A stretch of 36,732 nt of DNA from Pseudomonas kairouanensis (GTDB lineage Bacteria > Pseudomonadota > Gammaproteobacteria > Pseudomonadales > Pseudomonadaceae): positions 1 to 36,732 of the forward strand of contig NZ_QUZU01000056.1 of assembly GCF_004682055.1 (NCBI RefSeq), in the 5' to 3' direction. The translations under genes and the position numbers were made by a program. Each line of letters opens with the position of its first letter. Within the stretch, counting starts at the first letter, position 1. Under the pieces are notes generated by a model. It was not told the origin of the DNA and did not search any database. It was given only the letters and a program-made list of their open reading frames with translations. Shown here in pieces: positions 8,223-15,647 of this stretch.

Positions 8223-9139
8223 CACTCGGCTTCCTCATACAAACCCACGGCAATCGTGCGTACGTTGCCCGACACCGCACTGCCGGTAAAACCGATGACA
8301 GCGCCCAAGGCATCCTTGATCTGTGTCACGGTTGCATGCTTGACCTCGGTGGGCGTGAACCGCTTGGGCAACTCACCCGACAGCTGCTTGAGCTTGATCA
8401 TTTTCGAGCTCAGGCGCGGGTCGTTAATGCTCAATAGCTCCTTGGTCAGCTTGGCGCGCTCCTGCCGATTCAAGCCCCGGAGTACCTCTCTTACACTTTT
8501 CCCCGTGGTCGCCTTGTTCAGCCGAACCAACTTGAGCGTCGCCAAAGAGGATGCGCCAACGCCGACCAACGACGCGGCATCCAGCGCAATCATGGTGTAT
8601 TGGTACCACTCCTCGCTGTCGAGTTGATCGTTCTTGGCGGGGTTGCGGACTTCATTGACGGTGCGGTAGCCGCTGGCAAAACACTGCAACGAGCTGGCTG
8701 TCGCAGCGGTGTAGCCGAGCGCCACGACCACCGAACTGGCCCCCGCCGAAAACGGGACCGCGACGGAGCCACTGAGCACGACAATCCAACCGATCACCGC
8801 GCCGGCACACGACAGGGTGGTATTGACCGCCTCCCCCACTAATCGCGACTCTCGCGGGTTGTCTTGCACCTGCTGGGCGAATTGGGTGGGGGCGATGTAC
8901 TTCTGCGCCTCACGCAGGATCACCCGCTTGGGCGCGATGCTGCAGATGGGCTGGAATTCGCGCAGGGTGACCACGTTGAAACTGGCATCGATATACACCA
9001 CACCGGCGCCGACGATGGCGGGGTCGGCATCGATAGCGGCAAATAGCCGGGGCAGGTTGATTTCACTTTCGATGCGCTGGCGCGCCATGAACTGGGAGCG
9101 GTTGGAGTCCATGCCGATGTTGGCCAGGGGGTTGCCCAT
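8222..9139 (-). CDS. Unrecognised 305-aa protein with glycine/alanine-rich hydrophobic hairpin
   Basis: I do not recognise a characterised family. From the ATG at 9139, preceded by AAGGAAGAG, the protein has a soluble N-terminal part (1-100). A hydrophobic Gly/Ala/Ser/Val-rich block follows (about 104-151) that could form a transmembrane hairpin, then a polar stretch with acidic and aromatic residues (165-182). A second small-residue hydrophobic segment (about 183-203), a basic region (205-275) and a last small-residue segment (277-301) complete it. There is no signal peptide. An earlier in-frame start would add a poorly supported 28 residues. The composition recalls pore-forming or secreted effector proteins and some orphan type VI effectors. 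No PAAR, VgrG, RHS or adaptor gene is nearby. The downstream membrane protein overlaps its stop codon. Confidence 0.7.
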   Translation of the reverse strand: MGNPLANIGMDSNRSQFMARQRIESEINLPRLFAAIDADPAIVGAGVVYIDASFNVVTLREFQPICSIAPKRVILREAQKYIAPTQFAQQVQDNPRESRLVGEAVNTTLSCAGAVIGWIVVLSGSVAVPFSAGASSVVVALGYTAATASSLQCFASGYRTVNEVRNPAKNDQLDSEEWYQYTMIALDAASLVGVGASSLATLKLVRLNKATTGKSVREVLRGLNRQERAKLTKELLSINDPRLSSKMIKLKQLSGELPKRFTPTEVKHATVTQIKDALGAVIGFTGSAVSGNVRTIAVGLYEEAE

Positions 9140-9185
9140 GGGGGTGCTCTTCCTTGAATCAGGTGGTGACTGGACTGGCGCTATC

Positions 9186-9268
9186 GGGAGCAAGCCCCCT
9201 CCCACATTCGACCGCATTCTCATGTTGGAACTCGGTCAAAAGTGGGAGCGGGCTCGCTCGCGAAGGCG
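9186..9268. repeat. REP doublet (REPIN-like) ahead of the 305-aa gene
   Basis: Two REP units in opposite orientation are present, one at about 9186-9206 (ending CCCCCTCCCACA) and one at about 9242-9268 (starting GTGGGAGCGGGCTCGCTCGC), separated by about 35 bases. The arrangement is that of a REPIN. It lies between the start of the 305-residue gene and the ygiQ terminator. The two units are not identical and belong to slightly different sequence variants. Confidence 0.75.
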
Positions 9269-9315
9269 GCCTAATGGCCGCCACCTTAACAAACAGACTT
9301 GCCACCGAATAGAAA

Positions 9316-9346
9316 GCAAAACGCCAGCACGAGGCTGGCGTTTTGC
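9316..9346 (-). terminator. Terminator after ygiQ
   Basis: A 13-base stem (9316-9328 pairing with 9334-9346, core ACGCCAGC/GCTGGCGT) with a five-base loop starts 16 bases after the ygiQ stop. The stem ends in a run of T residues on either strand, so it could terminate in both directions. Its position fits ygiQ. Confidence 0.8.
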
Positions 9347-9361
9347 ATATTCAGGCTGCGA

Positions 9362-11665
9362 TCAACGCGGCACCACCGGCTTGCGCGCCGGCTTCTTGCC
9401 TTTGCCCTTGGCCGCATCGGTGCGTTCCTTGGCGGCCTGCTTGTTGCGCGCCTGGGCCGCGGCCTTGGCTTGCTCGCGCTTGTCCCACGGGTTGCTGCCG
9501 TCACTGCCACGGGGCGGCAGGCCGGTGTGCTGGGTGAGGATCCTGGTGGTGGTTTCCTTGGCGACCTTATGGCTGCCCGCCGGCGTCGAGTTCTTGCGAC
9601 GGGCGCTCTGGTAGCTGTCGGTGCTCGGCTGATGCAGCGGGATCAGTTGGTCCTTGCCCGGCCCGATCAGGTCGGCACGGCCCATGCGGGTCAGCGCCTC
9701 ACGCAGCATCGGCCAGCCTTTCGGGTCGTGGTAGCGCAGGAACGCCTTGTGCAGACGGCGCTGGTCTTCGCTCTTGACGATGGTCACCGCGTCACTCTTG
9801 TAAGTGACCTTGCGCAGCGGGTTCTTGCCCGAGTGGTACATTGCGGTGGCGGTGGCCATTGGCGACGGGTAGAACGCCTGCACCTGGTCGGCACGGAAGC
9901 CGTTGCCCTTGAGCCACAGGGCCAGGTTCATCATGTCTTCATCGGTGGTGCCGGGGTGGGCGGCGATGAAGTACGGGATCAGGTACTGCTCCTTGCCCGC
10001 TTCCTTGGTGTACTTCTCGAACATGCGCTTGAACTTGTCATAGCTGCCAATGCCCGGCTTCATCATCTGGTTGAGCGGACCTTCCTCGGTGTGTTCCGGG
10101 GCGATCTTGAGGTAGCCACCGACGTGGTGGGTGACCAGCTCTTTCACATACTCCGGCGACTCGACCGCCAGGTCGTAGCGCAGGCCGGAAGCGATCAGGA
10201 TCTTCTTCACACCTGGCAACGCACGGGCGCTGCGGTACAGCTGGATCAACGACGAGTGGTCGGTGTTCAGGTTCGGGCAAATGCCAGGGAACACGCACGA
10301 CGGCTTGCGGCACGCGGATTCGATTTCCGGGCTCTTGCAGGCGATGCGGTACATGTTCGCGGTCGGGCCGCCGAGGTCGGAGATCACGCCGGTAAAGCCC
10401 GGTACTTTGTCGCGGATCTCTTCGATCTCGCGAATGATCGACTCTTCGGAACGGTTCTGGATGATGCGGCCTTCGTGCTCGGTGATCGAGCAGAAGGTAC
10501 AGCCGCCGAAGCAGCCACGCATGATGTTCACCGAGAAGCGAATCATGTCGTAGGCCGGGATTTTTTCCTTGCCGTACGCCGGGTGCGGGATACGTGCGTA
10601 CGGCATGCCGAACACGTAGTCCATTTCTTCGGTGGTCATCGGGATGGGCGGCGGGTTGAACCACACGTCCACTTCACCGTGCTTCTGCACGAGGGCGCGG
10701 GCGTTGCCTGGGTTGGTTTCCAGGTGCAACACGCGGTTGGCGTGGGCGTAGAGCACCGCGTCGCCACGGACCTTTTCCACCGACGGCAGGCGGATCACGG
10801 TCTTGTCGCGGGTCATGCGCGGGCTGGCCAGGATCTGTACGACCTTGGCTTCTTCCGGGTCGTCCACCGGGCCTTTCTCTTGCTCGATGGCGCAGGCCTG
10901 GGTGTCCTGGGTGTTGACGTAGGGGTTGATGATCTTGTCGATCTTGCCCGGACGGTCGATGCGGGTGGAGTCCACCTCGTACCAACCCGCAGGCGTGTCA
11001 CGGCGAATGAACGCGGTGCCGCGCACGTCGGTGATGTCTTCGATCTTGTGGCCCCACGACAGGCGCTGGGCAACCTCGACGATGGCCCGCTCGGCGTTGC
11101 CGTACAGCAGGATATCGGCGGTGGCGTCGATCAGGATCGAGTTGCGTACGCGGTCCTGCCAGTAGTCATAGTGGGCGATGCGGCGCAGGGAGGCTTCGAT
11201 GCCACCCAGTACGATCGGCACGTTCTTGTAGGCTTCCTTGCAACGCTGGCTGTACACCAGGCTGGCGCGGTCCGGGCGTTTGCCGGCCATGCCGCCAGGG
11301 GTGTAGGCGTCGTCGGAGCGGATCTTCTTGTCGGCGGTGTAGCGGTTGATCATCGAGTCCATGTTGCCGGCCGCGACGCCGAAGAACAGGTTCGGCTCGC
11401 CAAGCTTCATGAAGTCGTCTTTGGACTGCCAGTTCGGCTGCGCAATGATGCCGACGCGAAAGCCCTGGGACTCCAGCAGCCGGCCGATGATCGCCATGCC
11501 GAACGACGGGTGGTCAACGTAGGCATCACCGGTGACGATGATGATGTCGCAGGAATCCCAGCCAAGCTGATCCATCTCCTCCCTGCTCATGGGCAGGAAT
11601 GGCGCTGGACCGAAACATTCGGCCCAGTACTTGGGATAGTCAAATAACGGCTTGGCTGTTTGCAT
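9362..11665 (-). CDS. ygiQ: YgiQ family radical SAM protein, 767 aa
   Basis: This belongs to the YgiQ family (UPF0313) of radical SAM proteins, which bind a [4Fe-4S] cluster and S-adenosylmethionine; the substrate is not established. The sequence has an N-terminal cobalamin-binding-like alpha/beta region, then the radical SAM core with the cluster motif CFGGCTFC at Cys385, Cys389 and Cys392. A conserved YgiQ C-terminal region and a low-complexity basic tail (last 40 or so residues) follow. The length is normal for the family. I chose ATG 11665 (MQTAKPLFDYPKYW) as the family start, although its ribosome binding site is weak. A candidate extended -10 promoter lies 40 bases upstream, so it is probably transcribed on its own, after dnaB. 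Confidence 0.95.
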   Translation of the reverse strand: MQTAKPLFDYPKYWAECFGPAPFLPMSREEMDQLGWDSCDIIIVTGDAYVDHPSFGMAIIGRLLESQGFRVGIIAQPNWQSKDDFMKLGEPNLFFGVAAGNMDSMINRYTADKKIRSDDAYTPGGMAGKRPDRASLVYSQRCKEAYKNVPIVLGGIEASLRRIAHYDYWQDRVRNSILIDATADILLYGNAERAIVEVAQRLSWGHKIEDITDVRGTAFIRRDTPAGWYEVDSTRIDRPGKIDKIINPYVNTQDTQACAIEQEKGPVDDPEEAKVVQILASPRMTRDKTVIRLPSVEKVRGDAVLYAHANRVLHLETNPGNARALVQKHGEVDVWFNPPPIPMTTEEMDYVFGMPYARIPHPAYGKEKIPAYDMIRFSVNIMRGCFGGCTFCSITEHEGRIIQNRSEESIIREIEEIRDKVPGFTGVISDLGGPTANMYRIACKSPEIESACRKPSCVFPGICPNLNTDHSSLIQLYRSARALPGVKKILIASGLRYDLAVESPEYVKELVTHHVGGYLKIAPEHTEEGPLNQMMKPGIGSYDKFKRMFEKYTKEAGKEQYLIPYFIAAHPGTTDEDMMNLALWLKGNGFRADQVQAFYPSPMATATAMYHSGKNPLRKVTYKSDAVTIVKSEDQRRLHKAFLRYHDPKGWPMLREALTRMGRADLIGPGKDQLIPLHQPSTDSYQSARRKNSTPAGSHKVAKETTTRILTQHTGLPPRGSDGSNPWDKREQAKAAAQARNKQAAKERTDAAKGKGKKPARKPVVPR

Positions 11666-11704
11666 GACGGTGACCGGTGTTGAGATGGAAAATCGCGGGC
11701 GCGG

Positions 11705-11713
11705 AATATAGCA
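11705..11713 (-). promoter_or_regulatory. Candidate extended -10 promoter for ygiQ
   Basis: On the minus strand the sequence TGCTATATT (11713-11705) is a TGn extended -10 element. No good -35 hexamer is present at the usual distance, which is common for extended -10 promoters. It would give a leader of roughly 33 bases to the ATG at 11665. It overlaps nothing coding. Confidence 0.4.
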
Positions 11714-11724
11714 CAAATTTTGAC

Positions 11725-11751
11725 CAATTCCGACGGTAATGGTCGGAATTG
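11725..11751. other. 10-bp inverted repeat between dnaB and ygiQ
   Basis: CAATTCCGAC and its exact complement flank a seven-base centre, 10 bases after the dnaB stop and just upstream of the candidate ygiQ promoter. As RNA it could end dnaB transcription, but no clean T run follows on the minus strand. As DNA it could be an operator for ygiQ. I cannot decide between these. Confidence 0.5.
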
Positions 11752-11761
11752 AGCAGACAGG

Positions 11762-13159
11762 TTATTCGTCGTCGTCGAAGTTGTAGCTGCCCGGCGCGAG
11801 GTTTTCGAAGCGCGTGTACTTACCGATGAACGCCAGGCGGATAAAGCCGATAGGGCCGTTCCGCTGCTTGCCGATAATGATCTCGGCAATGCCTTTGTGT
11901 TCGGTCTCGGGGTGATACACCTCGTCGCGGTACACGAACATAATCACGTCGGCGTCCTGCTCGATCGCACCCGATTCCCGCAAGTCGGAGTTCACCGGGC
12001 GCTTGTTGGGACGTTGTTCCAGGGAACGGTTGAGCTGGGACAAAGCCACCACCGGGCAGTTGAATTCCTTGGCCAGGGCCTTGAGGGACCGGGAAATCTC
12101 GGAAATCTCGTTGGTACGGTTATCGCCGCTGGAGCCGGGGATCTGCATCAACTGCAGGTAGTCGATCATGATCAGGGCGATATCGCCGTGCTCACGCACC
12201 AGGCGGCGGGTACGTGCGCGCATCTCGGAGGGGCTGATGCCGGCGGTGTCATCAATGAACAGCTTGCGGTCGTTGAGCAGGTTGACCGCCGAGGTCAGGC
12301 GTGGCCAATCGTCATCTTCCAGGCGGCCGGCTCGCACCTTGGTCTGGTCGATACGCCCCAGGGACGAGAGCATCCGCATGACCAGCGATTCACCTGGCAT
12401 CTCCAGCGAGTACACCAATACGGTCTTGTCGCTGCGCAATACGGCGTTTTCCACCAGGTTCATCGCAAAGGTGGTTTTACCCATGGATGGACGGCCGGCG
12501 ACGATGATCAAGTCCGCCGGCTGCAGGCCGCTGGTCTTCTCGTCGAGGTCGGTGTAGCCGGTGGAAATACCGGTGATGGCGTTGTCGGTGTTGAACAGGG
12601 TGTCGATGCGGTCGATGGCCTTGGTCAACAGCTCGTTGACGCCCACCGGGCCGCCGGTTTTCGGGCGGGCTTCGGCGATCTGGAAGATCTGGCGCTCGGC
12701 TTCGTCAAGGATCTCGGCGGCAGTGCGGCCTTCGGGGTTGAAGGCGCTGTCGGCGATTTCGGTGCTGATGCCGATCAACTGGCGCAAGGTGGCGCGCTCG
12801 CGGACGATCTGGGCATAGGCCTTGATGTTGGCGACGGACGGCGTGTTCTTTGCCAACTCGCCCAGGTAGCCCAGGCCGCCGACCTGGGAGGTCTGGCCCT
12901 CCTTGTCCAGTTGTTCGGCCAGAGTCACCACGTCGATCGGCGAGTTCTGGTCGGCCAGCTTGGCAATGGCGCGGAAGATCAAGCGGTGGTCATGGCGATA
13001 GAAATCACCGTCCGAGACTTGATCCAGCACGCGTTCCCAGGCGTTGTTGTCCAGCATCAAGCCACCGAGCACGGCCTGTTCGGCCTCGATGGAATGCGGC
13101 GGCACCTTCAGGGCAGCGGTTTGCAGATCGTATTGCTCAGGAGCTGAAATATCGTTCAT
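11762..13159 (-). CDS. dnaB: Replicative DNA helicase DnaB, 465 aa
   Basis: This is the hexameric helicase that unwinds DNA ahead of the replication fork and recruits primase. The N-terminal DnaB domain (about 20-125) is followed by a linker and the RecA-like C-terminal ATPase with Walker A GRPSMGKT at 222-229 and Walker B ALIMIDYLQL with Asp333. No intein interrupts the Walker region. Length is normal. ATG 13159 (MNDISAPEQY) is the family-like start. A GTG two codons upstream is possible, and neither has a clear Shine-Dalgarno sequence. An intrinsic terminator separates it from rplI upstream, so it should have its own promoter in the 110-base gap, which I could not pinpoint. Confidence 0.98.
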   Translation of the reverse strand: MNDISAPEQYDLQTAALKVPPHSIEAEQAVLGGLMLDNNAWERVLDQVSDGDFYRHDHRLIFRAIAKLADQNSPIDVVTLAEQLDKEGQTSQVGGLGYLGELAKNTPSVANIKAYAQIVRERATLRQLIGISTEIADSAFNPEGRTAAEILDEAERQIFQIAEARPKTGGPVGVNELLTKAIDRIDTLFNTDNAITGISTGYTDLDEKTSGLQPADLIIVAGRPSMGKTTFAMNLVENAVLRSDKTVLVYSLEMPGESLVMRMLSSLGRIDQTKVRAGRLEDDDWPRLTSAVNLLNDRKLFIDDTAGISPSEMRARTRRLVREHGDIALIMIDYLQLMQIPGSSGDNRTNEISEISRSLKALAKEFNCPVVALSQLNRSLEQRPNKRPVNSDLRESGAIEQDADVIMFVYRDEVYHPETEHKGIAEIIIGKQRNGPIGFIRLAFIGKYTRFENLAPGSYNFDDDE

Positions 13160-13185
13160 GGCCACTTGGAATTTGGGGTGTGTAG

Positions 13186-13222
13186 AAAAACAAAAGGCAC
13201 GACCTGTAAACAGGATCGTGCC
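13186..13222 (-). terminator. Terminator of the rpsF-rplI operon
   Basis: On the minus strand a stem GGCACGATCCTG / CAGGTCGTGCC (13222-13196, one bulge, four-base loop TTTA) is followed by TTTTGTTTTT. It lies 48 bases after the rplI stop and before dnaB, so it ends the ribosomal-protein transcript. Confidence 0.88.
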
Positions 13223-13269
13223 CGATGTTAACTGCCTGACACGCGAGGTGCCAGTCAGTTAGGTGCGAC

Positions 13270-13716
13270 TTAAGCTGCTACCACGACAACGCGTACGGTG
13301 GCTTCAACTTCGGCGTGCAGGTGCACGGCTACGTCGAATTCGCCTACGTTGCGGATGGTGCCGTTCGGCAGACGAACTTCGCTCTTCTGCACTTCAACGC
13401 CGGAGGCGGTCAGTGCATCAGCGATGTCGTGGGTGCCGATCGAACCGAACAGCTTGCCTTCGTCACCGGCGGTGGCAGTGATAGTCACTTCCAGCTCAGC
13501 CAGTTGGGCAGCGCGAGTTTCGGCCGAAGCTTTTTTGTCTGCTGCTGCTTTTTCCAGCTCAGCACGACGCTCTTCAAACGCAGCCAGGTTGGCAGCGGTT
13601 GCAGCGGTGGCTTTGCCGTATGGCAGCAGGTAGTTACGACCGTAACCGGCCTTAACGTTCACTTTGTCGCCCAGGTTGCCCAGGTTGGCGACTTTTTCCA
13701 GAAGGATCAGTTGCAT
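13270..13716 (-). CDS. rplI: 50S ribosomal protein L9
   Basis: L9 binds 23S rRNA at the base of the L1 stalk and helps keep frame. The 148 residues are the normal bacterial length. The N-terminal domain starts MQLILLEKVANLGNLG and contains the glycine/lysine-rich RNA-binding segment GDKVNVKAGYGRNYL. A long charged central helix (about 42-75) then joins the C-terminal domain. AGAGGA precedes the ATG at a usual distance. It is the last gene of the rpsF-rpsR-DUF2232-rplI operon, 18 bases after the membrane protein gene, and is followed by a strong terminator. Confidence 0.99.
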   Translation of the reverse strand: MQLILLEKVANLGNLGDKVNVKAGYGRNYLLPYGKATAATAANLAAFEERRAELEKAAADKKASAETRAAQLAELEVTITATAGDEGKLFGSIGTHDIADALTASGVEVQKSEVRLPNGTIRNVGEFDVAVHLHAEVEATVRVVVVAA

Positions 13717-13734
13717 GTGAAAATCCTCTAACTT

Positions 13735-14628
13735 TTAACCTTCACCGTTCGCGTTATCGGCGTCTTTCGGCGCCAGACGACCGCGAAAATCAATCAGGCC
13801 GTCGACAATGGCCAGAACCACGAGTAACGGATAGATCAGCTGCATGAACAGCACCATCGTGACGTACAACCCCACCAGCCAAAACTTGGCCAGGCGCTTG
13901 TGCGCGACCAGCCCGTGAATCAGGGCCAATCCGGCAAACACCAGCGGTACGCTGCAAAACAGCATCATCAGGGCCATCTGCGAACCGAGGTTCGGCCCGA
14001 TAACCATGAGAGCCAGCAGCAACATCGCCGGGCCCGCGGGAATTCTGATACTGCGAAACTCGCGACCAAAACCACCCGGGTTGTACAACAACGCCTGCCA
14101 GTAACGCCCAAGCATCAGGCTCAGCACACTGACGATCTGCATCATTACCGCCATCAGGCCGATCAGGGCCGGTGCAATCAGCGTTGCAAGACGCGCTCGC
14201 TCTTCTACCGAAAACCGCTGGTAGAGTTCCCCGAGGGCCATTGGCAGGATCTTGACGATCTCCTGCGCCAGCGCCTCGATTTGCGGGCGGAAAGCCGCGT
14301 CAATCAACAGCGAAAACACCAAGCCCAACGCCACGCTGACCAGCAGCGTGCGGACCCAGGACTCACTTGCGCGCAAAACCAACGCAAGGCTCGACGACCC
14401 CAGCAGCACCAGAAGCACCTTGGGTTCGCCCAATTGCAGCCACCAGATCAAGGCGGCCAGCAATCCCAGGGCCAGGACACCAATGGCATCCTGCAAACCG
14501 CGCCGCAGGAGCACAAGGCATCCAGCGGCAGCACCCAACCAATACAACAACGGCAATGCTGCACATCCAGCCACTACCAGAGTGGCCTGCACACGACCGC
14601 GCATGATGAACTCAGCTAAGGCGCGCAT
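13735..14628 (-). CDS. DUF2232 (YybS-like) membrane protein, 297 aa
   Basis: This is a polytopic inner-membrane protein with about eight hydrophobic segments across residues 10-275 and a short charged C-terminal tail. It resembles the DUF2232/YybS family, whose members in many bacteria lie beside rpsF-rpsR-rplI; the function is unknown. It sits between rpsR (36-base gap) and rplI (18-base gap) and is presumably co-transcribed with them. In E. coli the ribosomal operon instead contains priB between rpsF and rpsR, and no priB is seen here. The location suggests a link to growth or cell-envelope state, but there is no direct evidence. Confidence 0.88.
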   Translation of the reverse strand: MRALAEFIMRGRVQATLVVAGCAALPLLYWLGAAAGCLVLLRRGLQDAIGVLALGLLAALIWWLQLGEPKVLLVLLGSSSLALVLRASESWVRTLLVSVALGLVFSLLIDAAFRPQIEALAQEIVKILPMALGELYQRFSVEERARLATLIAPALIGLMAVMMQIVSVLSLMLGRYWQALLYNPGGFGREFRSIRIPAGPAMLLLALMVIGPNLGSQMALMMLFCSVPLVFAGLALIHGLVAHKRLAKFWLVGLYVTMVLFMQLIYPLLVVLAIVDGLIDFRGRLAPKDADNANGEG

Positions 14629-14664
14629 GCATTCAATCCCTTACTACTTGTCGACTGCCCGGTC

Positions 14665-14895
14665 TCAGCGGCCGTGGCTGTCGGTGTAGGCCAGCAGGGC
14701 CAGGAAGCGGGCGCGCTTGATAGCGGTGGCCAGCTGACGCTGATAACGTGCTTTGGTACCGGTGATACGGCTTGGAACGATTTTGCCGGTCTCGGATACG
14801 TAGGCTTTCAGAGTGTTGAGATCTTTGTAATCGATCTCTTTCACGTCTTCAGCGGTGAAGCGGCAGAATTTACGACGACGGAAGAAACGTGCCAT
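14665..14895 (-). CDS. rpsR: 30S ribosomal protein S18
   Basis: S18 is a small subunit protein that binds as a heterodimer with S6 on the 16S rRNA central domain. The 76 residues begin [18 protein letters not shown] and end with a basic helix region, as in the family. AAGGAG lies eight bases before the ATG. It follows rpsF by 28 bases, so S6 and S18 are made from one message in matched amounts. Confidence 0.99.
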
Positions 14896-14923
14896 TTGAT
14901 AGGCTCCTTAAAAGGTCCGTGGA

Positions 14924-15346
14924 TTACTCGTCAGCGTTATCGCTGTTGTCGCTGTCATCACCATCAACGCCTTCGGCGTCGGAGTGCTCAGGACGGTCGC
15001 GACGCTCACGGCGCTCACTGCGGTTTTCTTCAGCCTTGAGCATCTCGGATTGGCCGGTAACGGCTTCTTCGCGACGGATGACCAGGTTACGGATCACTGC
15101 ATCGTTGTAGCGGAAGTTGTCTTCCAGCTCGGCCAGGGCCTTGCCAGTGCACTCAACGTTCAGCATCACGTAGTGAGCCTTGTGAACATTGTTGATTGCG
15201 TAGGCCAGTTGACGACGGCCCCAATCTTCCAGACGGTGGATTTTGCCGCCGTCTTCTTCGATCAGCTTGGTGTAACGCTCAACCATGCCGCCGACTTGCT
15301 CGCTTTGATCCGGGTGGACCAAAAAGATGATTTCGTAATGACGCAT
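14924..15346 (-). CDS. rpsF: 30S ribosomal protein S6
   Basis: S6 is the partner of S18 in the 30S platform. The 140-residue protein has the S6 fold in the first 95 or so residues (starts MRHYEIIFLVHPDQ), then a charged arginine/glutamate segment and a very acidic C-terminus ending DNADE. In E. coli, and as reported in P. fluorescens, the RimK ligase adds glutamates to the S6 C-terminus; the final Glu here would be the acceptor, but rimK is not in this window. AAGGAG precedes the ATG by seven bases. It is the first gene of the operon, behind a clear promoter and a leader of about 113 bases containing a two-part hairpin. Confidence 0.99.
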   Translation of the reverse strand: MRHYEIIFLVHPDQSEQVGGMVERYTKLIEEDGGKIHRLEDWGRRQLAYAINNVHKAHYVMLNVECTGKALAELEDNFRYNDAVIRNLVIRREEAVTGQSEMLKAEENRSERRERRDRPEHSDAEGVDGDDSDNSDNADE

Positions 15347-15416
15347 GAATGCTCCTTACGGGTTGTAGCCTGCCGCTCAAAAACGGTCAGACAAGGAGTG
15401 AATGACACTTATGGAT

Positions 15417-15458
15417 CTTGCCGCAGGGAGGCACATTGGTGCCTGCCAGGAAGGCAAG
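15417..15458 (-). promoter_or_regulatory. Structured leader of rpsF, candidate S6/S18 autoregulatory element
   Basis: At the predicted transcript start the leader can fold into an outer stem CUUGCC/GGCAAG (15458-15453 with 15422-15417). An asymmetric internal loop leads to an inner stem AGGCAC/GUGCCU (15444-15439 with 15434-15429) with a CAAU loop. S6:S18 binding to rpsF leaders is known in other bacteria. I could not place the conserved CCG element of that published motif with confidence, so the regulatory role is inference. Confidence 0.4.
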
Positions 15459-15465
15459 GGGCGCA

Positions 15466-15494
15466 ATTGTAGAGAAGGGGGCGCACGCGTGCAA
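15466..15494 (-). promoter_or_regulatory. Sigma70 promoter of the rpsF operon
   Basis: On the minus strand, TTGCAC (15494-15489) and TACAAT (15471-15466) are separated by exactly 17 bases. A G/C-rich discriminator, typical of growth-controlled ribosomal promoters, follows. The predicted start near 15459 gives a leader of about 113 bases. Confidence 0.72.
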
Positions 15495-15548
15495 GGTGAT
15501 TGGTGATTATTTGAACAATCACGCTTTCAGGCTAAACACAAAACCACT

Positions 15549-15636
15549 GCGGGAGCGGGCTTGCTCGCGAAAGCGGTGTATCAGTCCCATCTGAAGTGAC
15601 TGACATACCGTATTCGCGAGCAAGCCCGCTCCCACA
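15549..15636. repeat. REPIN between rlmB and the rpsF promoter
   Basis: Two inverted REP units (15549-15571 and 15613-15636), both with the core GGGAGCGGGCTTGCTCGCGAA, are separated by about 40 bases. The whole element can form a long hairpin. It lies immediately after the rlmB stop (12 bases) and may act as its 3' end structure. Confidence 0.85.
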
Positions 15637-15647
15637 TTTAGACCTTA

